This document shows, one piece after another, positions 23,764 through 31,856 of a stretch of DNA of 37,245 bases. The stretch comes from Candidatus Firestoneibacteriota bacterium (GTDB taxonomy: Bacteria; Oederibacteriota; D2-FULL-39-29; CAIOVX01), in contig CAIOVX010000009.1 of the NCBI GenBank assembly GCA_903861835.1, forward strand, positions 1 through 37,245. The letters are read 5' to 3'. The notes under the pieces were generated by a model. It had not been told where the DNA came from. It searched no databases and saw nothing but the letters and a program-made list of their open reading frames with translations. Position 1 is the stretch's first letter. The number at the start of each line of letters is the position of its first letter. The translations under genes were made by a program, and so were the position numbers.

Positions 23764-25539
23764 TTACGCCTTCTCAACTCCATTAAAGCATTTATCAATG
23801 TGTTCCTGCGCCGGAGCTTTTGTCAACAGGCTGACTATTATTGTGACTATTATTGAGACAGGAAGCGAAATTATCATCTGGTCAAGATACTGGAGGTTGG
23901 AATTCCCGGCAAGAGAATCAACCCCGAAGATCAATTTGCAGAGCCCAATCGGTTTCGCTTCTTTTACCTGCACGAAGAATAGCCAGAAAAGGCATACTGA
24001 AAGCCCCGCGATAAAGCCGGAGATTGCTCCCTGCTTTGTCGCCCTTTTCCAGAACAGGGCCGAGAAGTACATCGGGGTAAACGCAGTCGCGCAGATTCCG
24101 AAGAAGAGCGCCGTGCCGATGGCAATAATAGCGGAACCCTGATCGAAAAAGAAGGGAAGGGAGTACGCTATGAATAAACTTATCAAAATTGAAACAGTCA
24201 TTCCCGTCCTTGTGATAAGCACGGTATTTCCTTTGCCGCCGAGTCCCTGCTCGTAGACATCCCGGCCTATCGCGGTTCCCATCGTGTGAAACTGAGAGGA
24301 GAGGGTGGACATCGCCGCCGCAAGCAAGGTGACGAGGAATATGGGTATGAACCACGCCGGCATCGCTTTGGTTATAAAGAGCGGTATGATGTTGTCGGTG
24401 ATGGCGCCCCTTGGCTTGATGGATTTTTGAGGCGCAGCAGGCGGCTGTTTCGCGCCCGGCAGAGCCGCAGGGGTTATTTTTGCCGCAGGAGCAGCTGCCG
24501 GTTTAGTTTCGGCAGGCGCCGCGGGAGGAATATAGAGTTTGCCTTCTTTTTTCGCGGCTTCCATCTTTGCGGCTTCTATTGAAATGGTTTTGTATTCGGG
24601 ATTGTTTAAGAAATAGACATTTGAAAGTGAGCCGACCGTGTAGGCCACGCCGACCATCATAAATATAAAGATCCCGCCGATAGGAACAGCCCTATTGATT
24701 TCGCGCCCGCTTTTTACGGTCATAAACCGGACAATCAATTGCGGCTGCGCGAGAACGCCCACGCCGACTCCAAGAGCGAGCTGGGTTATCATTTCAAGCC
24801 ACATTTTAGAGCCGGCAACCGGCATTGAGGTCCAGCCCTGATGTCCCTGAACTTTAAAAGCCTGCGGAACAAGCGAGCCCATATCAGTCAGTTTCTGGTG
24901 GGCTCCGGTAACTCCGGCGCCTATGGCTGAATAAGCAAAATAGAGCAGCAGGCCCATCCCGACCAGCATTAGCGCGCCCTGGAAAGCATCGGTATACATG
25001 ACGCCTTTTAATCCTCCAAAGATAACATATACCGCAGTGATTACCGTAAAGATTAGCAGGGCGGCGCCATAATCAAGACCCAGGTATTGGCTCATAAATT
25101 GCGAGCCTCCGATGAGCACAGAGCCGGCGTAGATAGGCATACCGATAAATATAAGAAGTCCCGCGGCAGTCTGAATGAACTTTGAATCAAATCTTTTGCC
25201 GAGAAGTTCCGGAAAAGTATGTGCGTTAAGGTTGAGTCCGATCTTCCTTGTTCTTTTCCCGAAGAAGACAAAAGCGAGGAAGATGCCGACGAAGATGTTT
25301 AGTCCGGTTAACCACATCAGTCCCATTCCGTAAACGGCCGCCGCCCCGCCAAAACCTATTATAGCGGCTGTGCTGATGAAGGTTGACCCGTAGGAGAGAG
25401 CCATCACGACCGGATGCTGCTTCCTTCCGGCTACAAGATAATCTTCCGCGTTGTTGGTCTGTTTATAGCCAAGCCAGCCGAAAAAAGCTGTTATAGCGAA
25501 GTAGACAACAACTACTATTAAGAGATATAAGCCGCTCAT
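23764..25539 (-). CDS. Sodium:solute symporter (SSS family), copy 1
   Basis: A 591-residue inner-membrane transporter with about 13 helices. SSS blocks are LVAGRKQHPVVMALSYGSTF, FGGLKGVMYTDAFQG and LAQPQLIVRFM. A Na+-site region occurs in LLAAAMSTLSSQFHTMGTA. Residues about 322-378 are an inserted Ala/Pro/Lys-rich loop (PAAAPAAKITPAALPG), uncommon in the family and also present in copy 2. The start is ATG 25539, preceded by AAAGGAG and overlapping the stop of the small gene upstream by four bases (ATGA). The substrate is unknown; monocarboxylates, amino acids or aryl acids are possible given the neighbours. Confidence 0.92.
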   Translation of the reverse strand: MSGLYLLIVVVVYFAITAFFGWLGYKQTNNAEDYLVAGRKQHPVVMALSYGSTFISTAAIIGFGGAAAVYGMGLMWLTGLNIFVGIFLAFVFFGKRTRKIGLNLNAHTFPELLGKRFDSKFIQTAAGLLIFIGMPIYAGSVLIGGSQFMSQYLGLDYGAALLIFTVITAVYVIFGGLKGVMYTDAFQGALMLVGMGLLLYFAYSAIGAGVTGAHQKLTDMGSLVPQAFKVQGHQGWTSMPVAGSKMWLEMITQLALGVGVGVLAQPQLIVRFMTVKSGREINRAVPIGGIFIFMMVGVAYTVGSLSNVYFLNNPEYKTISIEAAKMEAAKKEGKLYIPPAAPAETKPAAAPAAKITPAALPGAKQPPAAPQKSIKPRGAITDNIIPLFITKAMPAWFIPIFLVTLLAAAMSTLSSQFHTMGTAIGRDVYEQGLGGKGNTVLITRTGMTVSILISLFIAYSLPFFFDQGSAIIAIGTALFFGICATAFTPMYFSALFWKRATKQGAISGFIAGLSVCLFWLFFVQVKEAKPIGLCKLIFGVDSLAGNSNLQYLDQMIISLPVSIIVTIIVSLLTKAPAQEHIDKCFNGVEKA

Positions 25540-25667
25540 TTTCCGGTCTCCTTTGTGTCTTCGTCGGTTTCGTTCCATTTCAGGATGCCGTACAGGATGC
25601 AAATAAGGACAGAAAAGATGGTGAATGCATACGCTGACCACACGCCTAAATCTCCGAATCCGAACAT
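25536..25667 (-). CDS. Symporter small accessory protein (one transmembrane helix)
   Basis: A 43-residue peptide (MFGFGDLGVWSAYAFTIFSV...) with one membrane helix at about 8-31 and a short acidic/Lys-rich tail (WNETDEDTKETGK). It matches the pattern of small accessory peptides encoded directly upstream of SSS transporters: G-[FLI]-G-D near the start and Y-G-x-x-[KN]-W-N after the helix. The start at 25667 is set by GGGGGCGCT just upstream and by the position of this motif; the longer frame from 25745 is leader. Its stop overlaps the symporter start by four bases, so translation is coupled and the peptide probably assembles with the transporter. Confidence 0.82.
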   Translation of the reverse strand: MFGFGDLGVWSAYAFTIFSVLICILYGILKWNETDEDTKETGK

Positions 25668-25705
25668 AGCGCCCCCTTCAATAGGTTTGAAGTGATTCTT
25701 TCTCT

Positions 25706-25719
25706 GATTACGCTGATTA
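25706..25719. repeat. Single GATTACGCAGATTA-family unit
   Basis: GATTACGCTGATTA, one mismatch from the consensus, in the leader of the symporter copy 1 operon about 40 bases upstream of the small gene. Confidence 0.7.
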
Positions 25720-25764
25720 AACAAAAGGATTATCTTTGCGACCATTAATAAGTACTAATTATGG

Positions 25765-25793
25765 AGTATATCAGCGGGGCGGAGCGCGGTCAA
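25765..25793 (-). promoter_or_regulatory. Promoter of symporter operon 1
   Basis: On the minus strand TTGACC (25793-25788) is 17 bp from TATACT (25770-25765), with TGA directly before the -10 box (extended -10). The start would be near 25758, giving a leader of about 90 nt. Confidence 0.7.
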
Positions 25794-25859
25794 CCTGTAA
25801 GGAATGAATTGTAAAGTTATTCTGATTTGCAAGTTGACAAACATTTTTAAGGCAGTCGC

Positions 25860-27632
25860 TTAGAAGTTAGCGGAGAGACCTGTGCTAATAGTCCTTCCCG
25901 GCATAGGCAGGCCGAAGACTTCCTGGTAGGGCATATCTCCGAGATTGTCAGCCCTGATATAGACGCTGCAGTTTCCGAGTTTCTTCGTAAGCGTTAGGTT
26001 TGTTATGATATATGAACCCGCCCCGTACCTTTCTTTGTAGGTGGTCTCGGACAAGAGTTCAGTCTCAAGCGGAAGGGGTATGCCGGCCTTAAAGGTTCCC
26101 TGCCTTTTCGGGAACATAAGAGAGTACTTCGCAAAATACGGAAGCTCTTTTTTCATATCGATCAGCGAGAAGTTTAACGAAAGGCGCGCGCCAAGAAGCA
26201 CGGCAGCCGAAGTGAATTCGATTCCGGCTGACTGCGCGTTAGAAGTGTTCAGTGAGGACCAGGGTCCGAAAGGCGAGGCTGAGACCCAGTCTATTCCGTC
26301 CGCTTCGCTTCGCGCGAAGAAAGAAAGTCCTGCCTTGTTTCCGGCTCCGCCGTCAAAGAGAAGAGAGATGTCGCCTGATACCGCAGTTTCCGGGGAAAGA
26401 GAAGCATTTCCGGTGTTTACCGGATCCTTATAATAAAGTTCAGTGAAAGAAGGGTCCCGGAAAGAAGACCCGGCCGAGAGAGCCAGCGTTAATCCGCTCG
26501 CCAGCGGGCTTTTTACCGCCGCGGAGGCGGTCATTCTCGTTCCGCGGTCATTTGAATCAGCTCTGGCGGAAAGAGAGTATTCTCTGCCGGCCGCGTCCTT
26601 TAGCCCGGATTCCGTGAAGAACGCGAGTTCGTAGAGTTGATGTCTGCCTATAGCGCTGCTGTCTATATTTGCAAACTGGAATTCGCTTCCCGCCGATAGA
26701 GGCAGGTTTTTGAAGGCAAAACTCACTTCCGTGTCGAGGTTGTAGGAGATATGTTGCGAAGAAAAATAAGACGGCCGCGACTGATCCAGAATAAACGCAT
26801 CGTCATGCCTTCTTACCGAGGCTTTCCCTGAAATGCCAGCGAAATCTGCCTGCAGAACGCCTTTCAAACCGGCGAAATACGCGGTCGTTCTCTCTCTTGA
26901 AGGAAGGTTGAGACCGGGCGTATAAAAATCATAAGCGCCAAACTGCTTGTCCGTGACGCCAAGAACGACTTCGCTTTCCCCGAGCAAAAGACAGGAAGAA
27001 AAGGAGCTGATGTTGTAATCGGTGTCCGCCCGGAAACCGTCTGAACGGGAATTTGCCGCAGAGAAGCTGAGGGAGCCGCCCGGAAAAACATTGCCGTAAG
27101 AACCTGACAGGCTGAGCGTGTTAAAGGAAGAGTAACAAGCAGCGCCATTTAGTTCTTCGGCTACCGGATGTTTGAGAAGCGCATTGACCGTACCGCCGAA
27201 AGCGCCGGAACCGAAGATGGAGGAGCCCTGACCCGGCGCTATTGCCGCGGCGCCAAGCCCTATGGAAGGGACCGGAAGATCCATATTGTGGTGGGCGGTC
27301 TGCGGGTCAGTAAGTTTAAAGCCGTCAAGCAGCACGAGCACCTGCTGGTAGTTTGCGCCTCTTATACTTATGTCTGAGGTGACGCCTCCCGGCCCTCGGG
27401 ACAACAAGTCAACGCTTCCGGTATTGTTGAATAGTTGCTGGGGGGCAGCAGTTGCATCAATTTCCTCGTTCACATAGAGCGGGCGGGTGGCTTGCGGGTT
27501 AGCCAGCCTGGAGCCTGATATTTTGGCGGGCTGAAGTTCGTAAAAAGGTGTCTCGGCCGAAAGCGCCGCGCCGGAAAGCAGCAATAGCCAGGCCAGTAGT
27601 GAACGCTTTGTATTGTTAACCAATAGTGTCAT
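25860..27632 (-). CDS. TonB-dependent outer-membrane receptor (BtuB-sized)
   Basis: A 590-residue receptor: signal peptide to about residue 26, a plug domain (about 45-155) with DISIRGANYQQVLVLLDGFK and GSSIFGSGAFGGTVNALL, then a beta barrel ending in SANF with the terminal Phe expected for Bam-dependent insertion. At this length it falls with BtuB-like receptors, shorter than SusC-type sugar receptors, so a cofactor, metal chelate or similar small ligand is more likely than a polysaccharide; no substrate can be named. No TonB/ExbBD genes are in the window. There is no ribosome site before ATG, and a promoter -10 box lies ten bases upstream, so the mRNA may be leaderless. Confidence 0.9.
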   Translation of the reverse strand: MTLLVNNTKRSLLAWLLLLSGAALSAETPFYELQPAKISGSRLANPQATRPLYVNEEIDATAAPQQLFNNTGSVDLLSRGPGGVTSDISIRGANYQQVLVLLDGFKLTDPQTAHHNMDLPVPSIGLGAAAIAPGQGSSIFGSGAFGGTVNALLKHPVAEELNGAACYSSFNTLSLSGSYGNVFPGGSLSFSAANSRSDGFRADTDYNISSFSSCLLLGESEVVLGVTDKQFGAYDFYTPGLNLPSRERTTAYFAGLKGVLQADFAGISGKASVRRHDDAFILDQSRPSYFSSQHISYNLDTEVSFAFKNLPLSAGSEFQFANIDSSAIGRHQLYELAFFTESGLKDAAGREYSLSARADSNDRGTRMTASAAVKSPLASGLTLALSAGSSFRDPSFTELYYKDPVNTGNASLSPETAVSGDISLLFDGGAGNKAGLSFFARSEADGIDWVSASPFGPWSSLNTSNAQSAGIEFTSAAVLLGARLSLNFSLIDMKKELPYFAKYSLMFPKRQGTFKAGIPLPLETELLSETTYKERYGAGSYIITNLTLTKKLGNCSVYIRADNLGDMPYQEVFGLPMPGRTISTGLSANF

Positions 27633-27641
27633 ATACGGATA

Positions 27642-27670
27642 ACAATAACAGATTTGCGGAAAAGATTCAA
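27642..27670 (-). promoter_or_regulatory. Promoter of the TonB receptor
   Basis: Minus strand: TTGAAT (27670-27665), 17 bp, TATTGT (27647-27642) with TGT before the -10 box. The predicted start near 27635 is only a few bases from the ATG at 27632. Confidence 0.5.
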
Positions 27671-27680
27671 CAGGGCAAAC

Positions 27681-27709
27681 AAAAAGGGCGGCGGGTTTCC
27701 CCGCCGCCC
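27681..27709 (-). terminator. Intrinsic terminator of the 256-residue barrel gene
   Basis: A perfect 10-bp stem GGGCGGCGGG (27686-27695) with CCCGCCGCCC (27700-27709) and a four-base loop. On the minus strand it is followed by TTTTTGTTT. It lies 15 bases after the stop of the gene at 27724-28494. Confidence 0.92.
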
Positions 27710-27723
27710 CGGAAAAAGCCGGT

Positions 27724-28494
27724 TTAGTACGTCTTGAAGAGGTAAGTCATGGTCAAATAAAAGTTGTGGGCTGAAACATTCGGGATGCCGTTTGCAGCAT
27801 TATTTACACCGGCATTTGCTTTGTAAGTGGTCGAATAAATGTACTGCGAAGTTATCGAGAACTCAGGCGAGATCTTGTACGTAAAACCTGCGTAGATCCT
27901 GTTCTCGTCTAATCCGGAGGGAGAGAATCCCGGTCCGTAGGTGCCCGGATTGTTGGGGTCCGTTATTAAACCTACAAATATCTCGTCTCCCGCAAAAACC
28001 GTAAAACCTGTTGCTGCGGTATAGTTAACGAGCACCATTTCTCGAAGCAAAGTGGACCAGCCGCTGCTATTGTTCATACTGGCATAGAAGGTGTTATGAA
28101 AGATAGACCGGCTGGAGATCATCAGGCTTGGGTTAATTTTATATTCCAGTGTAGGCATTATTTCAAGGTTGTGTGAAAAATTGTACGTCCCTTTGGAAGC
28201 GCTGGGGAACCCCATAAAGTAATACCAGACCGGAAGTTTTACTTTGAAATTGTCAGATAGCTGGAGGGTATATGTCGGTCCTACAAAAAGTTCTTCGAAA
28301 TACGTTCCGACCGGAGTCGCCGCGTCATCTCCGAACTCCCACCTGACACCGGGCATTACCGTAAAAGACAATTCAGGAGAGATAAGAGCCGTGAGATTAT
28401 AGCTTTCCCACATTCTTCCTGCCAGCGTTTCCGCGTCCGCGGTTGTGAAAAAGACGGCGCACAAGAGAGCGATTACAACAAGCAATTTTTTCAT
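27724..28494 (-). CDS. Outer-membrane beta-barrel protein of unknown function
   Basis: A 256-residue protein with a clear signal peptide (MKKLLVVIALLCAVFFTTADA). After it come alternating amphipathic strands rich in Tyr, Phe and Thr, ending FYLTMTYLFKTY with an aromatic C-terminus. The strand count is about 10-12 by eye. It resembles small barrels annotated as hypothetical outer-membrane or porin-like proteins; I do not recognise a specific family. AGGAGG lies seven bases before ATG, and a strong terminator follows, so it is probably a single-gene transcript or the end of the symporter 2 transcript. The position between symporter 2 and the TonB receptor suggests a role in uptake, which is inference. 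Confidence 0.75.
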   Translation of the reverse strand: MKKLLVVIALLCAVFFTTADAETLAGRMWESYNLTALISPELSFTVMPGVRWEFGDDAATPVGTYFEELFVGPTYTLQLSDNFKVKLPVWYYFMGFPSASKGTYNFSHNLEIMPTLEYKINPSLMISSRSIFHNTFYASMNNSSGWSTLLREMVLVNYTAATGFTVFAGDEIFVGLITDPNNPGTYGPGFSPSGLDENRIYAGFTYKISPEFSITSQYIYSTTYKANAGVNNAANGIPNVSAHNFYLTMTYLFKTY

Positions 28495-28513
28495 ACTTTC
28501 CTCCTTTTAATAT

Positions 28514-28597
28514 GATTACGCAGATTAGGTAGAGCGCTTACCCGGATTAGTTCATTTGCTTTAATCTGCGAAATCTCGTTTTGTAATCCGCGTAATC
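28514..28597. mobile_element. Gene-less inverted pair of GATTACGCAGATTA repeats (MITE-like)
   Basis: GATTACGCAGATTA at 28514-28527 and its inverted partner TAATCCGCGTAATC at 28584-28597 (one mismatch) enclose 56 bases, which hold further partial units (CCGGATTAG at 28542, TTAATCTGCGAAATC at 28561). It fills the 106-base gap between symporter 2 and the barrel gene. It has the borders of the GxxExxY element without its gene. Confidence 0.55.
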
Positions 28598-28600
28598 ATT

Positions 28601-30442
28601 TTACACTTTTTCGATGCCGTTAAAACATTTCTTTAAATGTTCCTTATCCATCGGTGAGGTTAATGCCGAGACCAGCAAAGATACAATAATGGACACAGGA
28701 AGCGCCGCGATGAGCGGATCTAAATTCGAGATCCAGGACCTCGGATCAAGCAGTGAAGCCTTTCCGGTAAGTGCCATACAAATGCCGAGAGGGGCCGCTT
28801 CAGCCGAATGGATAAAAGCCATCCAGAGCAGGCTGACTGCTACACCGGCAAGAAACCCGCTTTTTGCCGCAGCCTTGGTGAACCGCTTAGAGTAAAGGGC
28901 GCCGACATACATAGGAATAACCGCGCACGCGCAAAGTCCGAAGAAAATTGCTGTGCCTTTCGCTATTATCGCGGAGCCCGTCTCAAAGAACCTCGGCAGA
29001 TAAATCGCGACGCCGAGACTGAGAATGATAGTGAAGAGCGTACCCATCCTGTTTACCAGCACGGTATTCTTGCTCTTAATCTGCAGTCCTTTCTCGTAGA
29101 CATCCCTTGCCAGGGCTGTACCCATAGTGTGAAACTGCGAGGAGAGAGTTGACATTGCCGCGGCAAGCAGGGTGATGAGGAATATGGGAATGAACCACTT
29201 CGGCATCGCCTCATTGATAAAGAGCGGAATGATTGCGTCCGTCAGCGCTCCTGAAGCTTTTGGTTTAGCCGGCGCAGGTGCCGCTGGCGCCGCAGCTCCG
29301 GTTTTGGGCGCTATGGCCGCAGATTGAACTGCTGCCGCCGGTTTTGCAGGTTCCTTAACCGCCAAAGCCGGATTAAGCAGCGCTGCCGCCGCGTCCGCCT
29401 CGCGCTTCTTAGTCAGTTCAACGGAGACCACCGGCTTATATACTTTTCCTTCTTTCTCGGCCTGCGCCATCTTTACCGCTTCGATGGCCACGGTCTGGTA
29501 TTTCGGGTTGTTCCAGAAATAAACATTGGAGAGGGCGCCGACCGTGAAAGCAACCCCGGTCATAAACAGGATGAAGACTCCGCCGACAAGCACGGCTCTG
29601 TTTATTTCCTTATTGCTCTTGACCGTCATAAACCGCACTATCAACTGGGGCTGCGCGAGAACGCCGATGCCGACTCCCATTACAATTGTAGTAACCAATT
29701 GCATCCACATCGCGGAACCGAAGGCCGGCATTGAGGTCCAGCCCATATGCCCGCCTTTTCCGAAGAGAATCTTCGCTTCGGGCGCGAGTTTTGAAAGAGC
29801 GGTATGGCCGGCCATCACGCCTCCTACGGAAGTGTAGGCGTATATTAGAAGAAGAGCCATGCCGATGAACATCAACACGCCCTGGAAAGCGTCGGTGTAC
29901 ATAACGCCTTTGAGCCCGCCGAAAACCACATAAACTGCGGTTATGATGGTGAAGCCGAGCACTGCGGCGTCATACGAAATGCTAAAGGTCTGGGCGATAA
30001 ATATTGCGCCGCCGATAAGAACCGAACCGGCATAAATGGGCATAAAGAGGAAAATCAAGAGTCCGGTTGCTCCCTGGATAAATCTTGAGTCGAATCTTTT
30101 ACCGAGAAGTTCCGGGAAGGTGTGCGCGTCAAGATTGTGCCCCATCTTTCTGGTGCGCTTTCCGAAGAAGACGAAGGCGATAAAAATGCCGACAAAGATG
30201 TTTAGGAAAGTGAGCCAGAGCAGGCCCATGCCAAAGACTGCAGCCGCGCCTCCGAACCCGACTATGGCCGAGGTGCTGATGAAGGTCGCGCCATAGGAGA
30301 GAGCCATAATGATAGGATGCTGTTTTCTGCCAGCGACGAGAAAATCCGCGGCGTTTGTTGTCTGCTTGAACCCCAGCCATCCGAGATACGCGGTGATGGC
30401 GAGGTAAACAGCTACGACTATTCCGATATATAATGTGTCCAT
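28601..30442 (-). CDS. Sodium:solute symporter (SSS family), copy 2
   Basis: A 613-residue paralogue of the symporter at 24-25 kb, alike over almost the whole length: LVAGRKQHPIIMALSYGATF, FGGLKGVMYTDAFQG, LAQPQLIVRFMTVKS and LLAAAMSTLSSQFHTMGTA. The inserted loop (about 320-398) is longer here, Ala/Pro/Lys-rich (APAAPAPAKPKASG) and clearly diverged while the flanking helices are conserved. GGAGG lies eight bases before ATG. A 59-residue accessory peptide is encoded 24 bases upstream. The duplicate arrangement suggests two substrates or two affinity states. Confidence 0.92.
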   Translation of the reverse strand: MDTLYIGIVVAVYLAITAYLGWLGFKQTTNAADFLVAGRKQHPIIMALSYGATFISTSAIVGFGGAAAVFGMGLLWLTFLNIFVGIFIAFVFFGKRTRKMGHNLDAHTFPELLGKRFDSRFIQGATGLLIFLFMPIYAGSVLIGGAIFIAQTFSISYDAAVLGFTIITAVYVVFGGLKGVMYTDAFQGVLMFIGMALLLIYAYTSVGGVMAGHTALSKLAPEAKILFGKGGHMGWTSMPAFGSAMWMQLVTTIVMGVGIGVLAQPQLIVRFMTVKSNKEINRAVLVGGVFILFMTGVAFTVGALSNVYFWNNPKYQTVAIEAVKMAQAEKEGKVYKPVVSVELTKKREADAAAALLNPALAVKEPAKPAAAVQSAAIAPKTGAAAPAAPAPAKPKASGALTDAIIPLFINEAMPKWFIPIFLITLLAAAMSTLSSQFHTMGTALARDVYEKGLQIKSKNTVLVNRMGTLFTIILSLGVAIYLPRFFETGSAIIAKGTAIFFGLCACAVIPMYVGALYSKRFTKAAAKSGFLAGVAVSLLWMAFIHSAEAAPLGICMALTGKASLLDPRSWISNLDPLIAALPVSIIVSLLVSALTSPMDKEHLKKCFNGIEKV

Positions 30443-30466
30443 TCTGTTTTCCTCCGTAAGGGTTTT

Positions 30467-30646
30467 TTACAGCTTGTCTTGAAATTTTCCGTCCTTCTTT
30501 TCCCACTTGAGTTCTTCCCTGACTTCCTTGCCTTCGTTCTCATCAGATTTATTCCAGTTTATGACGCCGTAAATCACGCAAAGCAGCGCGGCGGCAATGG
30601 TGAGAACGTAGGCAAGAACGACGCCGATTCCTTCGAATCCAAGCAT
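30467..30646 (-). CDS. Symporter small accessory protein, copy 2
   Basis: A 59-residue peptide beginning MLGFEGIGVVLAYVLTIAAA, with one membrane helix (about 7-29), then YGVINWNKSDENEG and a charged tail (EELKWEKKDGKF). It is homologous to the 43-residue peptide before symporter 1: the same G-F-x-x-[LI]-G start, the same position and the same Y-G-x-x-x-W-N motif after the helix. GGGGGTG lies five bases before ATG. The charged tail is 16 residues longer than in copy 1. It begins the symporter 2 operon, 24 bases before the transporter gene. Confidence 0.82.
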   Translation of the reverse strand: MLGFEGIGVVLAYVLTIAAALLCVIYGVINWNKSDENEGKEVREELKWEKKDGKFQDKL

Positions 30647-30734
30647 AATTTCACCCCCTGTCTTTTTACAAACGGTATTTGTTTATGATGGCGGCGCTCG
30701 TCAGCTGCAGGCAAGATAGAGTATGCATTAAAGT

Positions 30735-30764
30735 ATTCTAACAAAATAAAATTCAGATAGTCAA
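30735..30764 (-). promoter_or_regulatory. Promoter of symporter operon 2
   Basis: Minus strand: TTGACT (30764-30759), 18 bp, TAGAAT (30740-30735) with TGT before the -10 box. The predicted start near 30728 gives a leader of about 80 nt. The remainder of the gap to the nucleoside hydrolase (30765-30940) holds no clear gene; a weak TATGAT at about 30883 could serve the plus-strand gene. Confidence 0.62.
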
Positions 30765-30940
30765 TTAAATTGGTAGGCTTTGGTTAACAATTAAAAACAA
30801 TGAGTTTTCCGGGGTTTACCGGTTAAGAGAAGCCCGGGAAATTCCAAAGCCTCCATTGGTTTTCTGCGCAAGCGCCTTAGAAGTATGATATTATGTTGGG
30901 AGAAGAAAACTTTGGCAAATACGCGTTCGGGGAGACTGAA

Positions 30941-31840
30941 ATGAAAAAGATTCCGATAATAATTGACACCGACATAGGGACCGATATTGACGATACCTGG
31001 GCTCTGGCAATGGCCTTAAACTCACCGGAACTTGACATCAAACTTATAACTACTGCCAGGGGCGATACCGTTTACCGGGCAAAACTGGTTGCAAAGTTTC
31101 TTCAAGTCGCCGGCAGGACGGATATCCCGATAGGGATAGGGATACAGTTAGGGTATAATGCAGTCCGCGAGCCGCAGGCTGACTGGCTAAAAGGCTTCAA
31201 TATGAAAAATTACAAAGGAAGGGTTTTTCAGGACGGCGTTGACGCTATTATCAAGACTATCACGGCCTCAAAAGAAAAAGTTACCGTCATAGGCATTGCT
31301 CCGCTCCCAAACATTGCCAGGGCTCTTTCGCTTAAACCTGAAATAGTGAAAAAAGCAAAATTTGTCGGAATGCACGGCTCAATAAATATGCAGCACGAAG
31401 GTAAACGGGGCGCTATCCCGGAATGGAATGTCTGTTCTTATATGCGCGACGCAAATGAAGCCCTCTCGGCGGATTGGGATAAAACAATAACGCCTCTTGA
31501 TACCTGCGGCAACATCCGGCTTTCCGGGGAGAGATACCAAAAATGCTTCAAGAGCGGGTTGCCGGTTATGAAGGCGGTTATGGAAAATTACCGGCACTGG
31601 CTAAAGGGGTGGGGAGGGAAGAAAGGAAAGTACGATTCTTACAGCTCAATACTTTTTGATACGGTAGCAGTTTATCTTGCCTACGACGAATCCTTCCTGA
31701 AGATGAAGAAGACCGGCCTTCGTGTCACAAACGGAGGATTTACCAGAATAGAGAAAGGCGCGCCGAAGGTTAATATCGCGCTGGAGTGGAAAGACAAGGA
31801 AGGCTATCTTGACCATCTGGTTGAAAGGCTTACAGGATGA
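30941..31840 (+). CDS. Nucleoside hydrolase family protein (inosine/uridine-preferring type)
   Basis: The 299-residue protein has the Ca2+-binding signature IIIDTDIGTDIDDTWAL and the later Asp240 in SSILFDTVAV, in the position of Asp242 of the Crithidia enzyme. The catalytic His just before that Asp is Phe239 here. The middle part (VIGIAPLPNIARAL) matches the family block that follows the nucleoside pocket. Members split the N-glycosidic bond to release ribose, but substitutions like this leave the substrate open, and it may act on another glycosylated compound. I prefer ATG 30941, with GGGGAG upstream, to ATG 30893. It stands beside GH and Ior genes without an operon and converges on iorB. 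Confidence 0.82.
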   Translation: MKKIPIIIDTDIGTDIDDTWALAMALNSPELDIKLITTARGDTVYRAKLVAKFLQVAGRTDIPIGIGIQLGYNAVREPQADWLKGFNMKNYKGRVFQDGVDAIIKTITASKEKVTVIGIAPLPNIARALSLKPEIVKKAKFVGMHGSINMQHEGKRGAIPEWNVCSYMRDANEALSADWDKTITPLDTCGNIRLSGERYQKCFKSGLPVMKAVMENYRHWLKGWGGKKGKYDSYSSILFDTVAVYLAYDESFLKMKKTGLRVTNGGFTRIEKGAPKVNIALEWKDKEGYLDHLVERLTG

Positions 31841-31856
31841 ATACGCGAATCAAAAC

